Shown here in pieces: positions 10,050-20,518 of a DNA stretch of 25,464 bases. The DNA comes from Cladosporium sp. IMV 00045 (Eukaryota > Ascomycota > Dothideomycetes > Cladosporiales > Cladosporiaceae), in NCBI GenBank assembly GCA_001931905.2, contig MSJI02000653.1:1-25464 (forward strand). The letters run 5' to 3'. Both the position numbers and the translations under genes were made by a program. Position 1 is the first letter of the stretch. The number at the start of each line of letters is the position of its first letter. The notes beneath the pieces are model-generated. The model worked only from the letters and a program-made list of their open reading frames with translations, did not search any database and was not told where the DNA came from.

Positions 10050-10640
10050 GGTGCATTGCTAACAGTCAAAGCGAGTGACTGTGGCAAGAGGCAAGCGAGG
10101 ATGTAGGTGTGAAGAAGCGTGGGTCTGGTCCAGGGGCGGGTTGATTGTTGACGGGAATTGAGTTCGCGGGCTGCAGCAGACAATATGGCTAGACTCGACG
10201 ATCACTGCGACGCTGTGTCTGTCGTAACCATCGAGAGGGACAAAGGGGAGTTAGGGTGGCATGGAGGGAGTGACGAGAAGGGAAAAGAAGGTGTTGATTG
10301 GGAGTATAGGCGTTGCGCCAGGGACGGTGATATTATTGTTGTTGTTGATGTGAGGAAGAGGAGAGACAGTCGTCAACGCTCTTCGAGGGGTGGCTCGAGT
10401 TTCACATGGGCCTCGAAGTTCGGTCGTTGTCTCATGTCTGCCTCAGGATCCTTCAGCGCCCGCTGTGGCCATGACGTATCTCATTCTGCGGGGAAAGTCT
10501 AATGCAGCGTGAGAAATGCTTACACAGAGTAGTTAACAATTCTTTTCTAGCAGAAGGGGTTGTAGTAGATATATAGTACCACTTGTTTCTCTTGAAACAA
10601 CCCAGGATCTGTTTGGTCAAGGCCAAACCAACCGCTCAAC
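10050..10640. promoter_or_regulatory. Divergent promoter region, PH gene and EFL1
   Basis: This 591-bp interval lies between two divergent start codons. A short GTT repeat (about 10334-10346) sits in the middle. A TATA-like ATATATAG lies at 10569-10576, about 65 bp before the EFL1 ATG. A 114-codon plus-strand frame across 10158-10502 has no domain and unremarkable composition, and I treat it as spurious. No RNA gene seen. Confidence 0.5.
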
Positions 10641-13600
10641 ATGCCTGTCGTACCACCCGAAAAGCTGGTCCAACTCCAGCAGCAAGGCGATGGCATTCGC
10701 AACGTGAGTCAGATAATTGCTGGGTTTCATTCCATATTGATATCTCTGTAGCTAACGCCTTACAGATCTGCATTCTTGCTCACGTGGTATGTGATGATAG
10801 GTCGTGGAGATATCAATCCATTCGCTCACATTCAATCTAGGACCACGGCAAGACATCTCTCAGCGACGCCCTGATCGCCACAAATGGAGTCATCTCATCA
10901 AAACAAGCGGGCAAGATCCGCTACCTCGATTCTCGGCCGGATGAACAACTACGAGGAATCACCATGGAAAGCTCCGCCATCTCACTCTTCTTTTCCCTCC
11001 TCAGACGAACTTCACCCGAAGCCCCACCAGAGTCCAAGGAATACTTGATCAACCTGATCGATTCACCCGGCCACATCGATTTCAGCTCAGAGGTCTCAAC
11101 AGCTTCGCGGTTATGTGACGGTGCTATCGTCCTGGTCGATGCCGTGGAGGGTGTATGTTCGCAGACGGTCACAGTGCTTCGACAAACATACACGGAGAAA
11201 TTGAAACCCTTGTTGGTCATCAACAAGATGGATCGCTTGATTACTGAACTCAAGCTGTCACCAGCGGAAGCTAACACCCACCTTCAGAAACTCCTCGAGC
11301 AAGTAAATGCCGTCATGGGAAGTTTTGCGCTAGGCGAACGCATGGAAGATGATCTCCGGTGGCGAGAGCGCATCGACGAAAAGCTCAACGCAAAAGCCGA
11401 TGGCGAGCAAAAAGCTGGCCTCGAAGAAGATGAAGGAGGAGTTGTGGTCAGCGGAACACCTGCGGAGTACGAAGAGAAGGAAGACGACGACATCTACTTC
11501 GAGCCAGAGAGAAACAACGTCATCTTCAGTTCTGCCATCGATGGATGGGCGTTCACACCTAGACAATTCGCCGCATTATACGAGAAGAAGCTCGGCATCA
11601 AGCGACAAGTTCTGGAGAAGGTCTTATGGGGCGACTACTATCTCGACCCCAAGACGAAGCGAGTACTAGCATCGAAGCATCTGAAGGGCCGCAGCTTGAA
11701 ACCCATGTTTGTGCAGCTGGTGCTAGAGAACATCTGGGCTGTCTACGAGGCTACCATGGGCGGTCCGAACAACAAGGGTGATCCGGCCCTTCTCGAGAAA
11801 ATCACAAAAGGCCTCAGTCTCAACATTCCTACGCATGTCTTGAGATCGCGGGATCCTAAGGCTCTACTCGGCGCTGTATTCTCGGCCTGGCTGCCTTTGA
11901 GCACTGCAGTATTGGTCTCCGTAACCCAGACGCTACCCTCTCCTCACACAGCTCAAGCAGCACGAGCTCCCGATCTTCTAGACGCATCGCCTGGGCACGA
12001 ACACATTGCTTCAAACATTCGAAATGCAATGGTCAAGTCAGATGCTTCTCTGGGCGAACCGACAGTGGCATATGTCAGTAAAATGGTCTCGATCCCGGAG
12101 AGCGAGCTGCCCTTAAACAAGCGGAGAGGAGGTGCATTGACTGCAGAAGAAGCCCAAGAGCTCGGTCGGAAAAAACGTGCAGAGATCGCAAAGGCTCAGG
12201 CTCTTGCAAATGGAGACAATGGTACTGAATCCATGACAGCTGCTCTCAGTACCGTTGCGATTGGCGACAATGAAGAGGAGGCCGAAAACGATGGCGCACC
12301 GGAAGAAGAGCCAGCAGATCCAGAGCACCTGATTGGCTTCGCAAGACTCTTTTCTGGCACACTCACCGTAGGAGATGAGGTCTATGTTCTGCCTCCCAAG
12401 TTCTCACCTGCCAGACCTCATGCCGCACCGCAACCGAAGAAGGTAACCATTACTGCACTTTACTTGCTCATGGGAAGAGGGCTCGAATCCCTCAGCTCAG
12501 TGCCTGCCGGCAATGTCGTCGGTATCGCAGGACTTGACGGCGCGATCTTGAAATCCGGAACGATTTGCTCGACCCTGGACGGCGCACCTAACCTATCGTC
12601 CACCTCTGCCATCTCGACAAATGCACCCATCGTGCGTGTGGCGCTTGAGCCCGCGTTCCCAGGCGATCTCGACAAGATGATCCGTGGTCTCAAACTTCTC
12701 GAGCATTCCGACCCAGCAATGGTGTACGAGCAACTCGAGAGTGGTGAGCACGTAATCCTAACGGCGGGCGAACTGCATCTCGAGCGCTGTTTGAAAGACT
12801 TGAGAGAACGTTTCGCACGCTGCGATATTCAAGCCGGAGAGGCTATCGTGCCTTACAGAGAGAGCATCGTGCGAGCTGAAGAAATGAACCCTCCGAGAGA
12901 TCCTGCGCTTGGAAGAGGCAGAGTGGAGGCTCTGACTACCAGCAAGCAAGTTTCTGTTCGTCTAAGAGTTGTTCCTCTTCCTGCACCAGTTACAGAATTC
13001 TTGGTCAAACACACTGGTGCTGTTAAGCGACTTTACTCCGAGCGCGTTGCTCAAGAACAAGAGCGCAACAACAACGCCGGTGCCGATGGCGACATTGCTG
13101 CTGAAGGCGAAGAAATCGGGGAGCAGGAGATTGAGGCCGAAGACACTTCCGCCGAAGCGGGTCAAGTTCTCAGCAAGGACGAGTTCAGGGAAGGTCTGAC
13201 CAAGGCTTTCGCTGAGGAGAAACATGACAAGGAGATCTGGAAAGATGTCGTCGACAAGATCACGGCCTTCGGCCCACGCCGAGTCGGCCCCAATCTTTTG
13301 ATCGACGCAACCGGCGACGGCATCTGCAACAAATTGTGAGTACCACAAACACCAATAAACCAAGATCCCCAAGCTAACCATCAACCCCCTCTCCCTAGCC
13401 TCCTCGAAAACCAAGAAGCCAACCCCACCTCCGAAACCATGACCACCGGCAAACACACAACCACCTTCGCCGACAAAATCGCCTACGCCTTCCAGCTCTC
13501 CACCTACCAAGGCCCCCTCTGCAACGAGCCTCTGCAAGGCGTCGCCGTCCTCCTCGAAACCGTCACCACCAACGTGACCGACGCCGAAGCCAGCCAGAGC

Positions 13601-14098
13601 ATGGGCCGGCTGACGGGCGAAATCATCCGCACCGTCCGCGACGCCATCCGCACCGGCTTCCTCGACTGGAGCCCGCGCATCATGCTGGCCATGTACTCGT
13701 GCGAAATCCAGGCGAGCGCCGACGTGCTGGGCCGCGTGTACTCGGTCATCACGCGGCGGCGCGGCCGCATTGTCGAGGAGTTTTTGCTCGAGCCTAGCCC
13801 GAATTTTACGATTTTGGCCCTCCTGCCGGTTTCGGAGTCGTTTGGTTTCAGCGATGAGATCAGGAAGCGCACGTCGGGGGCTGCGGCGCCGCAGTTGGTT
13901 TTCGAGGGGTTTGAGATGCTCGATGAGGATCCGTTCTGGGTCCCTTTCACCGAGGAGGAATTGGAGGATTTGGGCGAGAAGGCGGATAAGGAGAATGTGG
14001 CCAAGAGGTATGTGGATAGGGTTAGGGAGAGGAAGGGCCTGTTGGTTAAGAGGAAGGTGGTGGAGAGTGCGGAGAAGCAGAAGACGCTGAAGAGGTAG
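10641..14098 (+). CDS. Elongation factor-like GTPase Efl1/Ria1
   Basis: EF-2-like GTPase that works with Sdo1/SBDS to release Tif6/eIF6 from late pre-60S subunits in the cytoplasm. Four exons: 10641-10703, 10766-10786, 10841-13335, 13399-14098, giving 1092 aa, close to the yeast protein's length. Introns are 62, 54 and 63 nt with GTGAGT, GTATGT and GTGAGT donors. Exon 2 is a 21-nt micro-exon encoding ICILAHV; joined to exon 3 (DHGKTSLSDAL) it makes the P-loop AHVDHGKT (26-33). Other GTPase motifs are RGITMESSA (switch I), DSPGH (102-106) and NKMD (156-159). An acidic insertion (about 190-235) precedes YFEPERNNVIFSSAIDGWAF. The C-terminal exon carries EF-G domain IV/V-like sequence (GRLTGEI, SCEIQASADVLGRVY). 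It converges with RRP5, and a tRNA gene lies between them. Confidence 0.96.
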
Positions 14099-14303
14099 AT
14101 GGTTGGACTGATTGTTTGCCTCTTAACGATCCTGGCAAATAGAAAAGTGTTGGATTCATGATTGATTGTAGTCTTTGCAAAGCTTTATCATGTGTGAAGC
14201 GCTATGTAACGAAGTCGATCATTTAATCGTCTCGTATCGGCGGTGATCATTTTGTAAGGGGTTATTATGCGTTTACGCGGCCATAGCAGTATCAAATTGA
14301 TCA

Positions 14304-14403
14304 GGGGATATGGTCTAGCGGTATGACATCTTCTTAGCACTGTACAACACACCCCGTACAAGCTGAGTGGAGAAGGTTCCCGGTTCGACTCCGGGTTTCT
14401 CCA
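14304..14403 (+). tRNA. tRNA-Ala(AGC), intron-containing, copy 1
   Basis: The fold gives acceptor GGGGATA/TTTCTCC with discriminator A, a 3-bp D stem (GTC/GAC) with GG in the loop, anticodon stem TCTTC/GGAGA, loop TTAGCAT after splicing, variable AGGTT, and T stem CCCGG/CCGGG with loop TTCGACT. Anticodon AGC is at 14336-14338. The G3-U70 wobble pair, the alanine identity element, is present, which fits the anticodon. One T-T mismatch interrupts the acceptor stem. The 28-nt intron (14340-14367) lies in the canonical place between positions 37 and 38. It has an internal TGTAC/GTACA hairpin and a GCT able to pair with the anticodon. A-box TGGTCTAGCGG and B-box GGTTCGACTCC are intact. Mature length is 72 nt before CCA addition. 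Confidence 0.95.
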
Positions 14404-14431
14404 TAGCATCTCGTCTTCAGATGAGCCGATC

Positions 14432-14442
14432 TTTTGCTTTTT
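14432..14442 (+). terminator. Pol III terminator of tRNA-Ala copy 1
   Basis: T4 (14432-14435) and T5 (14438-14442) runs lie about 28-39 bp after the tRNA 3' end, as expected for RNA polymerase III termination. The copy-2 gene has a similar TCTTTTGCT context downstream. Confidence 0.65.
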
Positions 14443-14730
14443 GTTGCTGTTCTCCTGAGATGCTAGAGAGAGGTGTAGAGCGTGTTGGGCCAGCGTTTTG
14501 CACTTCAGGCGGACGACAAGGGGTTCGAAACGTTTGGTTGCAGCTGTGAAATCGTTACTTTTGAGCCACGGTCGTCGAGCGTGTGAGAGATTAGACATCA
14601 TGAGAGGGATAATGAGATAGACGAGCGACTACGATTGATGATGAATAATACACGCTTTGAAATTTTGCTTTTTACACCACCCAGAGAATAAACCAAAAGA
14701 AAAAGGAAAGAAAGAAGGACACAGGAGTCT

Positions 14731-17700
14731 CTACTCCTCATCCTCATCATCACCCCCCTTAGCCTGCGCCCTCTCAACCCACTCCTTCGCAATCCCCTGC
14801 ACGCGCTTGACGTCCTTGTCATCGCCCTCCTTCTGCTCAAACTCCATCCAGCGCTTGAAGACGAACTTCGCGCGCCTCTTCTTCATCTTCGACTTACTCA
14901 TGCGATCGAAGAGGTTGCGGGTCTTCTCGACAGCCTCGGCCTTGGCGTCCTCGCTGTCGGCGGAAGCGATGCGAGCGCGCTCCAGATCCGCCCACATGTC
15001 CCAGCCTTGCGTCCACTTGGGCCACTCGCCGACGATGTTTTCGAAAATGGTGCGGCCGCGCTCGGCGTCGCCGCCGGAGGAGCGGAATTCCAGACCGGCG
15101 AATTTGGCCGTCAGAAGGCGGTGCTCACTCTGCGGCACGCTCTTGAGGGATCGGGGCAGCAGGGCGCGCGCGCGGTCGGGTTCCTGCTTGGAGGTCATGA
15201 GGAAGGTGGCGTAGTTGAGCCAGACGTCGGGGGCGGCGCGGAAGGACTTGTTGGCGACGATGCGCTCGAAGACGGCGTCGGCTTTGTCGAATTTGCCCGA
15301 GTCGATGTAGATGGACGCAAGCTTCTCGTGCATGCCGAGGGGTTCTTGGACCTGGCAGGCGCGCTTGAAGACGTCTTCCACGCGCTCCTCGGAGCCGTAT
15401 TCGACTTCCAGGTTGAGCCAGGCGATCCAGACGTTGGCCTTTTCGTCGAGCTCGCGGATGTGGATGGTGCGGAGGGCACGCTCTGCGATGTCGCGGGCCT
15501 TCTGCGCCTCGCCTAGCTGCAACTGGAAGGCCATGTATTGAATCCACAGGCCTGAGTCGTTGGGCTGGCCGAGTAGCAGACGTTCGAAGTCGGATGTGTT
15601 GCGCGGGCCCTCCTTGTCGAGGTCTCCAGTCATGTCAACCTTGATTTCCTTCTTGCTGCGCTTGCGCTTCTTGCCGGAGGTCTCGCCCTCTGAGTCGGAA
15701 GCGACGTCCTTCGCAGAAGGGTTGAGAGAGTCACCGGTCCAGTCGAAGCCAGTAGTGGAAAGTCCGGCAGCAGGCTGAGCAGTCTCATCGTCAGACTCGT
15801 CACTGTCCTCTTGTTCGACAGGGACACCGGCATCGTCGCTGTCCATGTCCTCTACGTTGTCAAGATCGAGCTCGTCGTCCATCTCGACGTCAGAATCGTC
15901 ATCATCGGCACCGACACCGACACCACCAGATTCGGCATCGGAACCACTTGCCTCGTCATCCTCCATCTCAACATCAGCGTCGTTCTTGAAGTAGCTCGCC
16001 TTCAAACCCAAGCTGATCTTCTTCTCCTGTGCATTGACCTTAAGTACAATGGCCTTGACGTTGTCTCCGGCCTCGTAGATCTTGCGAACATCGGCCACTC
16101 TCTTGTCCGCAATCTCGGTTCTGTGGCAAAGACCACTCAGACGCGGCACGGTGTTGTCGATGTCGATGAAGGCGCCAAAGTCTTCGACCTTGCGGACCTT
16201 ACCAGTGACGATCATGCCGGTCTTCACGTCGTCCATCTTGAGGGGCGCGGTGAAGTTGGGGTCCGCGTGAGATGCCTTTAGAGACAGCTGGATGTGCTTG
16301 GCGGCGGTGTCGACAGCCATGATGCGGCCGCGCACGAGCTGGTCGATCGAAAGGAAAGTCTTCCAGTCCTTGATGTACTGGTCGCTGAGATCGGCAATGC
16401 GCACGAATGCATCGACAGTTCCGCTGAGTGATACGATCACACCCTTCTCGCTGATGTGCTTGACAAAGCCGCGCACAAGATCGCCAGACTTGAGGGCCGA
16501 CAAGTTCGGAATCTGAGCATCCTTGACTGGCAGACTTGAGCTAAGGACCTTGGAAGGTCGCAGGGACAGCGACAGCTTCTTGTTAGGCTTGTCAACATTC
16601 AGAACGCAGACACGGACGATGTCGTTCTTGTTGTATTGTGAAGGGTCGGCTTGGTCAAAGTCGTCGCTCAGTTCAGTCAAGGGCACGGGGCCGGCGAGGT
16701 TGTCTGAAAGCTGAACCGTGACGAACCTCTCCGTGGTCTTTGTGACCCTACCGGCGATGACGCTACCAGCCGTCAAGGTGTCGAATGTTACCTGTCCGGC
16801 AGCCTCGCCGAGCTTCGCGATCAGATCGAGACGGTTGGAAAGAGGCATCACATTCTTGACCTTCACCTTGAGAGCGGAGCCGATGGGGAAGTGCTTGACA
16901 ACGTCACCAAGCAAACCGGCATCATCGGACAGATCCATGAGCGCGACGCGGCCTCTAACGCTTGGCGAGAGATTCACCCAGACGCAGTCATCTCCGTGGT
17001 TGTTGACGAATGCCATGTACTCTTCGCCGGTGTTGACGCCCTCCAGACCACCCAGAAGGCTCGAGTCATCGTCTTCAACCCTGCTCTTCTTGGCTGAAAG
17101 CTCAAAGACAGGGTTCTTGCTGTGACGGTGGCTGATAGGCAGGAACCTGTGGTTCCTGGAGTCGTGGATGCCCAGAATCTTGACGTCGAGCGTTTCATTC
17201 TGCTTGAACTGCTGCAGAGGGGCCTTCTTGTTCTTGAATTGATCCCAAGAATCATAAGCCTCGCTGACGTCGATGCGGCCGTGAGTGTTGTCTGCTAGTC
17301 TGACGTTGATCTGCGTGCCCTTGATGGAAGCGATGGATGCCTTGACGACACGACCAAGCGTGAGATCTGCACTGCTGCTGACAGATGGGTCGACCGGGTT
17401 GACAAGCTCCTGAGCAGCGACTTCGGGCTTCTTGTCGGCTGAAGTCTGCTCGTCCTTCTTCTCTCTCATGCTGAGCAAAAAGCGTTCCCTACCGGGATCC
17501 ACGTTGAGAATGTAGGGGGCAATGCTCTGATCCTTTCTCAGTCCAAAAGCAGCCTGAGAGAGCATCTCGGGAGCGAGCTGAGACTTGAGAGCCAGGCCGA
17601 CGACTCCGTTTGCGAATTCGATATAGACACCTTCGGGGGTGACGTTGCGCACGAAGCCGTGGACCTTGTAACCTTGCTTCACGTCTGCAAAGGACTTGAT

Positions 17701-20220
17701 AAGTTTCTTGCTCTTCGCATCTTCGACCATACCAGGCTTGTTGGACAAGAGCACCTGTCTGGTACGGGCGAGTTTGTTAAGAACAAGGAGGTCGGTGAGC
17801 TTCTGGCCAACGCGAATGCGCTTCAGGGCGTTCTCGGCCTTGGTCGCAGACGCATCGACGAGGTGAGCCACGCGGATCGTGCCCTTCAGGCCATTCTCCA
17901 AGTCGACAGAAACACTGTCAGCGGTCTTCTCAGTAACAGTGGCAGAAACGAGCTCGCCGCCTTGGAGTTTGTTCCAGGCGTCAAGCTGCTCATCGTCCAG
18001 AGGCTCGCCGCTCTTACAGCTGACCTTCATTTCCTGGGCTTCAGCGTCGACCGAAAGAATGCGCGTGGTAATGGTCTGTCCAATGCGGAAGTGTCTATCT
18101 GGCTGCTGAACGAATGTCTCGCTCATTTCGGCGACTGGAAGCCAGGCACGAACACTACCAAAGTACTGAACAACGCCACCGTTCGGCTTCAGGTTGACGA
18201 CAGTACCCTTTGACTCCATGTCTGGCTCAAGCTTGCTGTAGTCGGACCAGATCGGCAGCTCTTTGTCGTTCAACAAGCTCTTCTTGAGCGTCAGGCGGAC
18301 GTTCCTCTTCTCGAGATCAACTGACAGAACGCGGACAGTGATGGGAAAGCCCTCGCGATACTTGCGCTCAGGGTGTTGCAACTGAACATCAGACATGTGC
18401 ATCTCTGGAACCAGACCAGAGATGTTTTCGGTGAGCTTGACGAGAATTCCAGTGACGCCCTTTGAGCCTCCCAAGATGAGTTTCTCGACACTACCCTTCA
18501 GAGTTTCTCCCAAAGAAAGGTCCTCCAATCTCAGGAAAGGTTGGTCGAAAACACTTTGCTTCAAGCTGACGTAATATGCGTTGTCGACCGGGTTAAAACC
18601 AAGGATGCGCACCTTGTGAGTAGAGTCAACCTTGTAAGCTCCAGTAGATGATGACAAGGAGTCAATGCGAGAGTCGGAAACCTGAGAAATATGCGCGAAT
18701 GCAGTCGGGATGACGCCAGCCGTCAAAGGAGGCAATGACATGTAAATTCCACGCTCGGAGAGGACTTGAGTGACCTTAGCTTCTTCGACAATTGATGAAG
18801 TAGGCAGGCTCTGAACCAGTGACGAGGAGAGGTTCTTGACCTTGGCGCTGGTAGCCTCAGCGAGCTTGTCGGCCGGAGGTGGCATCGCGAGTACGGATTC
18901 CAGAACAGATACACCGACCTTGCGGCCCTCGTCTCCGGGCAAAGACCAGATAATACGAGCCTTGATCTTGGAGTTGACCTTGTATTTCTCCGAGGGATCA
19001 ACTCCGACGCTCGCACCAGAGTGAGCGAAGTCAGCGGTCACATTGAGCATACCCATGATCTTGCCCGCTACACCGCCAGTCGTGGATTCTGTGATCAGAA
19101 CGTCAACTGCGGTACCCGGGAGGAAAGCGTCTACAACAGGCGCAGCCGTTACAACAGGCGTCTTTTGACCAGCGACGACGATAGAGAAGCGAGCAGCATC
19201 GGGAGAGAGCTTGACGACTTTTCCATTGCTGGCATTTCCGGTAACCAAGCAAAGCATCACTTGGCCCTCCTGCACTTCTTCCAATGCAAAGGCAGCTCCC
19301 AACTCTTTCTTACTGACGAAGCCCTTGACATCAGCTTCGGCCAGACCCAGGTCCATAATAACACCGTGATCCTCCACGCTTCTGACACTGGCCTGAATTG
19401 TGCTGTTGGTAACTACGCTCTCGGCCTCGAGGGCGGCGTTGACGTGCTCGGGGTCCACGGAAAGTTCGATATGGCGTTTCGCTTTCTTGTCTGCTGCTTC
19501 TGAACCAGTACCAGTAACAGTCGCACGAAGCCATTGGCCAAGGTGGAAGAGTTTCTTCAGATCGATGTCCTCTTCGTTGTCGTCCTCGTCCTCCTGGGCT
19601 GGATCTTCCCTCAGTAGTTTCTCGATCCTGTCATTGAGGCGAGCCGAAACGGCGGTGATTGGAACGTAGCCCGTGAGGTTGTTTGGCAGAGCCACAGCCA
19701 CATCCTTGCTGGTGACTGCTGTGACCCGCCCCAGTACTGAGCTGCCCACAGTCAAGCTCTTGTAGCTCAGGCTTTGAATTTTGATGCCAGATCCCTTGAT
19801 TTTCAGCCCAGAATCCTTCTTGTCAGCCTTGCTCTTCTTCTTGCTCTGTTTGGTGGCGGCAGCATCCTCCTCCTCATCGACGAAAAAATCCTCGTCGCCT
19901 TCGTTGCGCACAGGCTTCTGACCGGTCTGCTGTTCAAACAAGACATCGCGCTCAGCACGCGCTTCGATCTGCTTCTGCTCGATGGGCGTCAAGACGCTTG
20001 CGCCACCACGAGGAAAGCTGCGCTCTTCCTGCTGCAAGACAGACTTGACAGCAGGCTTGCGCTCACCAGACTCTGCGTCCTGAGCCTTTGCGGGCTTGCC
20101 TGTTTTGGCATCGCCCTTTTTTCCAACCCTCTCTTTCTTGTCGTTCTCGTCGGCCTTTCCAGCCTTTGCTTTTTTCAGCGGTCGCTCGTCGGCGACAGCC
20201 TTTCTCTTGACGGAAGCCAT
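14731..20220 (-). CDS. rRNA biogenesis protein Rrp5
   Basis: Nucleolar factor needed for early pre-rRNA cleavages and for both 18S and 5.8S/25S maturation. One uninterrupted 1829-aa exon on the minus strand, similar in size to yeast Rrp5. A Lys-rich N-terminus (KRKAVADERPLKKAKAGK, likely nuclear/nucleolar signal) is followed by about thirteen S1 RNA-binding repeats, the first near residue 150 (VGSSVLGRVTAV) and the last near 1330-1410 (GMIVTGKVRKVEDFGAFIDI). A very acidic linker (about 1410-1483) leads to C-terminal HAT/TPR-type repeats (about 1540-1810), including LWIQYMAFQLQLGE, VWIAWLNLEVEYGS and VWLNYATFLM. The middle S1 repeats are degenerate, as usual in this family. The ATG at 20218-20220 gives the full domain set. 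It converges with EFL1 and is divergent from the Cdt2-like gene. Confidence 0.97.
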   Translation of the reverse strand: MASVKRKAVADERPLKKAKAGKADENDKKERVGKKGDAKTGKPAKAQDAESGERKPAVKSVLQQEERSFPRGGASVLTPIEQKQIEARAERDVLFEQQTGQKPVRNEGDEDFFVDEEEDAAATKQSKKKSKADKKDSGLKIKGSGIKIQSLSYKSLTVGSSVLGRVTAVTSKDVAVALPNNLTGYVPITAVSARLNDRIEKLLREDPAQEDEDDNEEDIDLKKLFHLGQWLRATVTGTGSEAADKKAKRHIELSVDPEHVNAALEAESVVTNSTIQASVRSVEDHGVIMDLGLAEADVKGFVSKKELGAAFALEEVQEGQVMLCLVTGNASNGKVVKLSPDAARFSIVVAGQKTPVVTAAPVVDAFLPGTAVDVLITESTTGGVAGKIMGMLNVTADFAHSGASVGVDPSEKYKVNSKIKARIIWSLPGDEGRKVGVSVLESVLAMPPPADKLAEATSAKVKNLSSSLVQSLPTSSIVEEAKVTQVLSERGIYMSLPPLTAGVIPTAFAHISQVSDSRIDSLSSSTGAYKVDSTHKVRILGFNPVDNAYYVSLKQSVFDQPFLRLEDLSLGETLKGSVEKLILGGSKGVTGILVKLTENISGLVPEMHMSDVQLQHPERKYREGFPITVRVLSVDLEKRNVRLTLKKSLLNDKELPIWSDYSKLEPDMESKGTVVNLKPNGGVVQYFGSVRAWLPVAEMSETFVQQPDRHFRIGQTITTRILSVDAEAQEMKVSCKSGEPLDDEQLDAWNKLQGGELVSATVTEKTADSVSVDLENGLKGTIRVAHLVDASATKAENALKRIRVGQKLTDLLVLNKLARTRQVLLSNKPGMVEDAKSKKLIKSFADVKQGYKVHGFVRNVTPEGVYIEFANGVVGLALKSQLAPEMLSQAAFGLRKDQSIAPYILNVDPGRERFLLSMREKKDEQTSADKKPEVAAQELVNPVDPSVSSSADLTLGRVVKASIASIKGTQINVRLADNTHGRIDVSEAYDSWDQFKNKKAPLQQFKQNETLDVKILGIHDSRNHRFLPISHRHSKNPVFELSAKKSRVEDDDSSLLGGLEGVNTGEEYMAFVNNHGDDCVWVNLSPSVRGRVALMDLSDDAGLLGDVVKHFPIGSALKVKVKNVMPLSNRLDLIAKLGEAAGQVTFDTLTAGSVIAGRVTKTTERFVTVQLSDNLAGPVPLTELSDDFDQADPSQYNKNDIVRVCVLNVDKPNKKLSLSLRPSKVLSSSLPVKDAQIPNLSALKSGDLVRGFVKHISEKGVIVSLSGTVDAFVRIADLSDQYIKDWKTFLSIDQLVRGRIMAVDTAAKHIQLSLKASHADPNFTAPLKMDDVKTGMIVTGKVRKVEDFGAFIDIDNTVPRLSGLCHRTEIADKRVADVRKIYEAGDNVKAIVLKVNAQEKKISLGLKASYFKNDADVEMEDDEASGSDAESGGVGVGADDDDSDVEMDDELDLDNVEDMDSDDAGVPVEQEDSDESDDETAQPAAGLSTTGFDWTGDSLNPSAKDVASDSEGETSGKKRKRSKKEIKVDMTGDLDKEGPRNTSDFERLLLGQPNDSGLWIQYMAFQLQLGEAQKARDIAERALRTIHIRELDEKANVWIAWLNLEVEYGSEERVEDVFKRACQVQEPLGMHEKLASIYIDSGKFDKADAVFERIVANKSFRAAPDVWLNYATFLMTSKQEPDRARALLPRSLKSVPQSEHRLLTAKFAGLEFRSSGGDAERGRTIFENIVGEWPKWTQGWDMWADLERARIASADSEDAKAEAVEKTRNLFDRMSKSKMKKRRAKFVFKRWMEFEQKEGDDKDVKRVQGIAKEWVERAQAKGGDDEDEE

Positions 20221-20374
20221 GATTTGCTTGAGAGGTCTTCAATCGTCTTTCACAAGCCTTGAAAGTTCGACACCAGAGGAATCTCAACTTTTTGACGCTA
20301 ATGCAGGGCGGGCCGCAGCCTCGGCTTCAAGATGCGCCGACGGGTCAAAGCTCTCTCGCTGGCTCATCCCATCT

Positions 20375-20400
20375 ACGCGGTGCGCGTAACTCCACCGCGT
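20375..20400. promoter_or_regulatory. Cluster of three MCB-like (ACGCG) cores
   Basis: One ACGCG (20375-20379) and two CGCGT (20383-20387, 20396-20400) lie within 26 bp, 161-186 bp upstream of the Cdt2-like ATG. ACGCG is the core of the MBF (Mlu I cell-cycle box) element that drives G1/S transcription in fungi. Binding here is inferred, not shown. Confidence 0.45.
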
Positions 20401-20503
20401 CGTCCAGAGAGAGAAAGATACTACCACTTACGCACGCACTTCCACCACTTGACACTCTCCCAAGCAACCACCCACTCCCAACACCACCACACTCTCTCCT
20501 CGC

Positions 20504-20518
20504 ATGTATCTACAGTAA
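20504..20518 (+). other. Possible 4-codon uORF before Cdt2-like gene
   Basis: An ATG at 20504 opens a four-residue frame (MYLQ) ending in TAA at 20516-20518, 42 bp before the main ATG. It matters only if the transcript starts upstream of it, which cannot be seen here. Confidence 0.35.

Noticed and set aside
10158..10502. 114-codon plus-strand frame between the PH gene and EFL1
   Set aside because: No domain, no splice support, and it sits in a divergent promoter interval. It cannot be excluded without transcript data.
12962..13537. 191-codon minus-strand frame opposite EFL1
   Set aside because: It crosses a supported EFL1 intron and is antisense to conserved coding sequence; Gly/Val/Phe-rich shadow.
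14188..14601. 137-codon minus-strand frame over tRNA-Ala copy 1
   Set aside because: It runs through a fully folded tRNA gene with intact A and B boxes; coincidental open frame.
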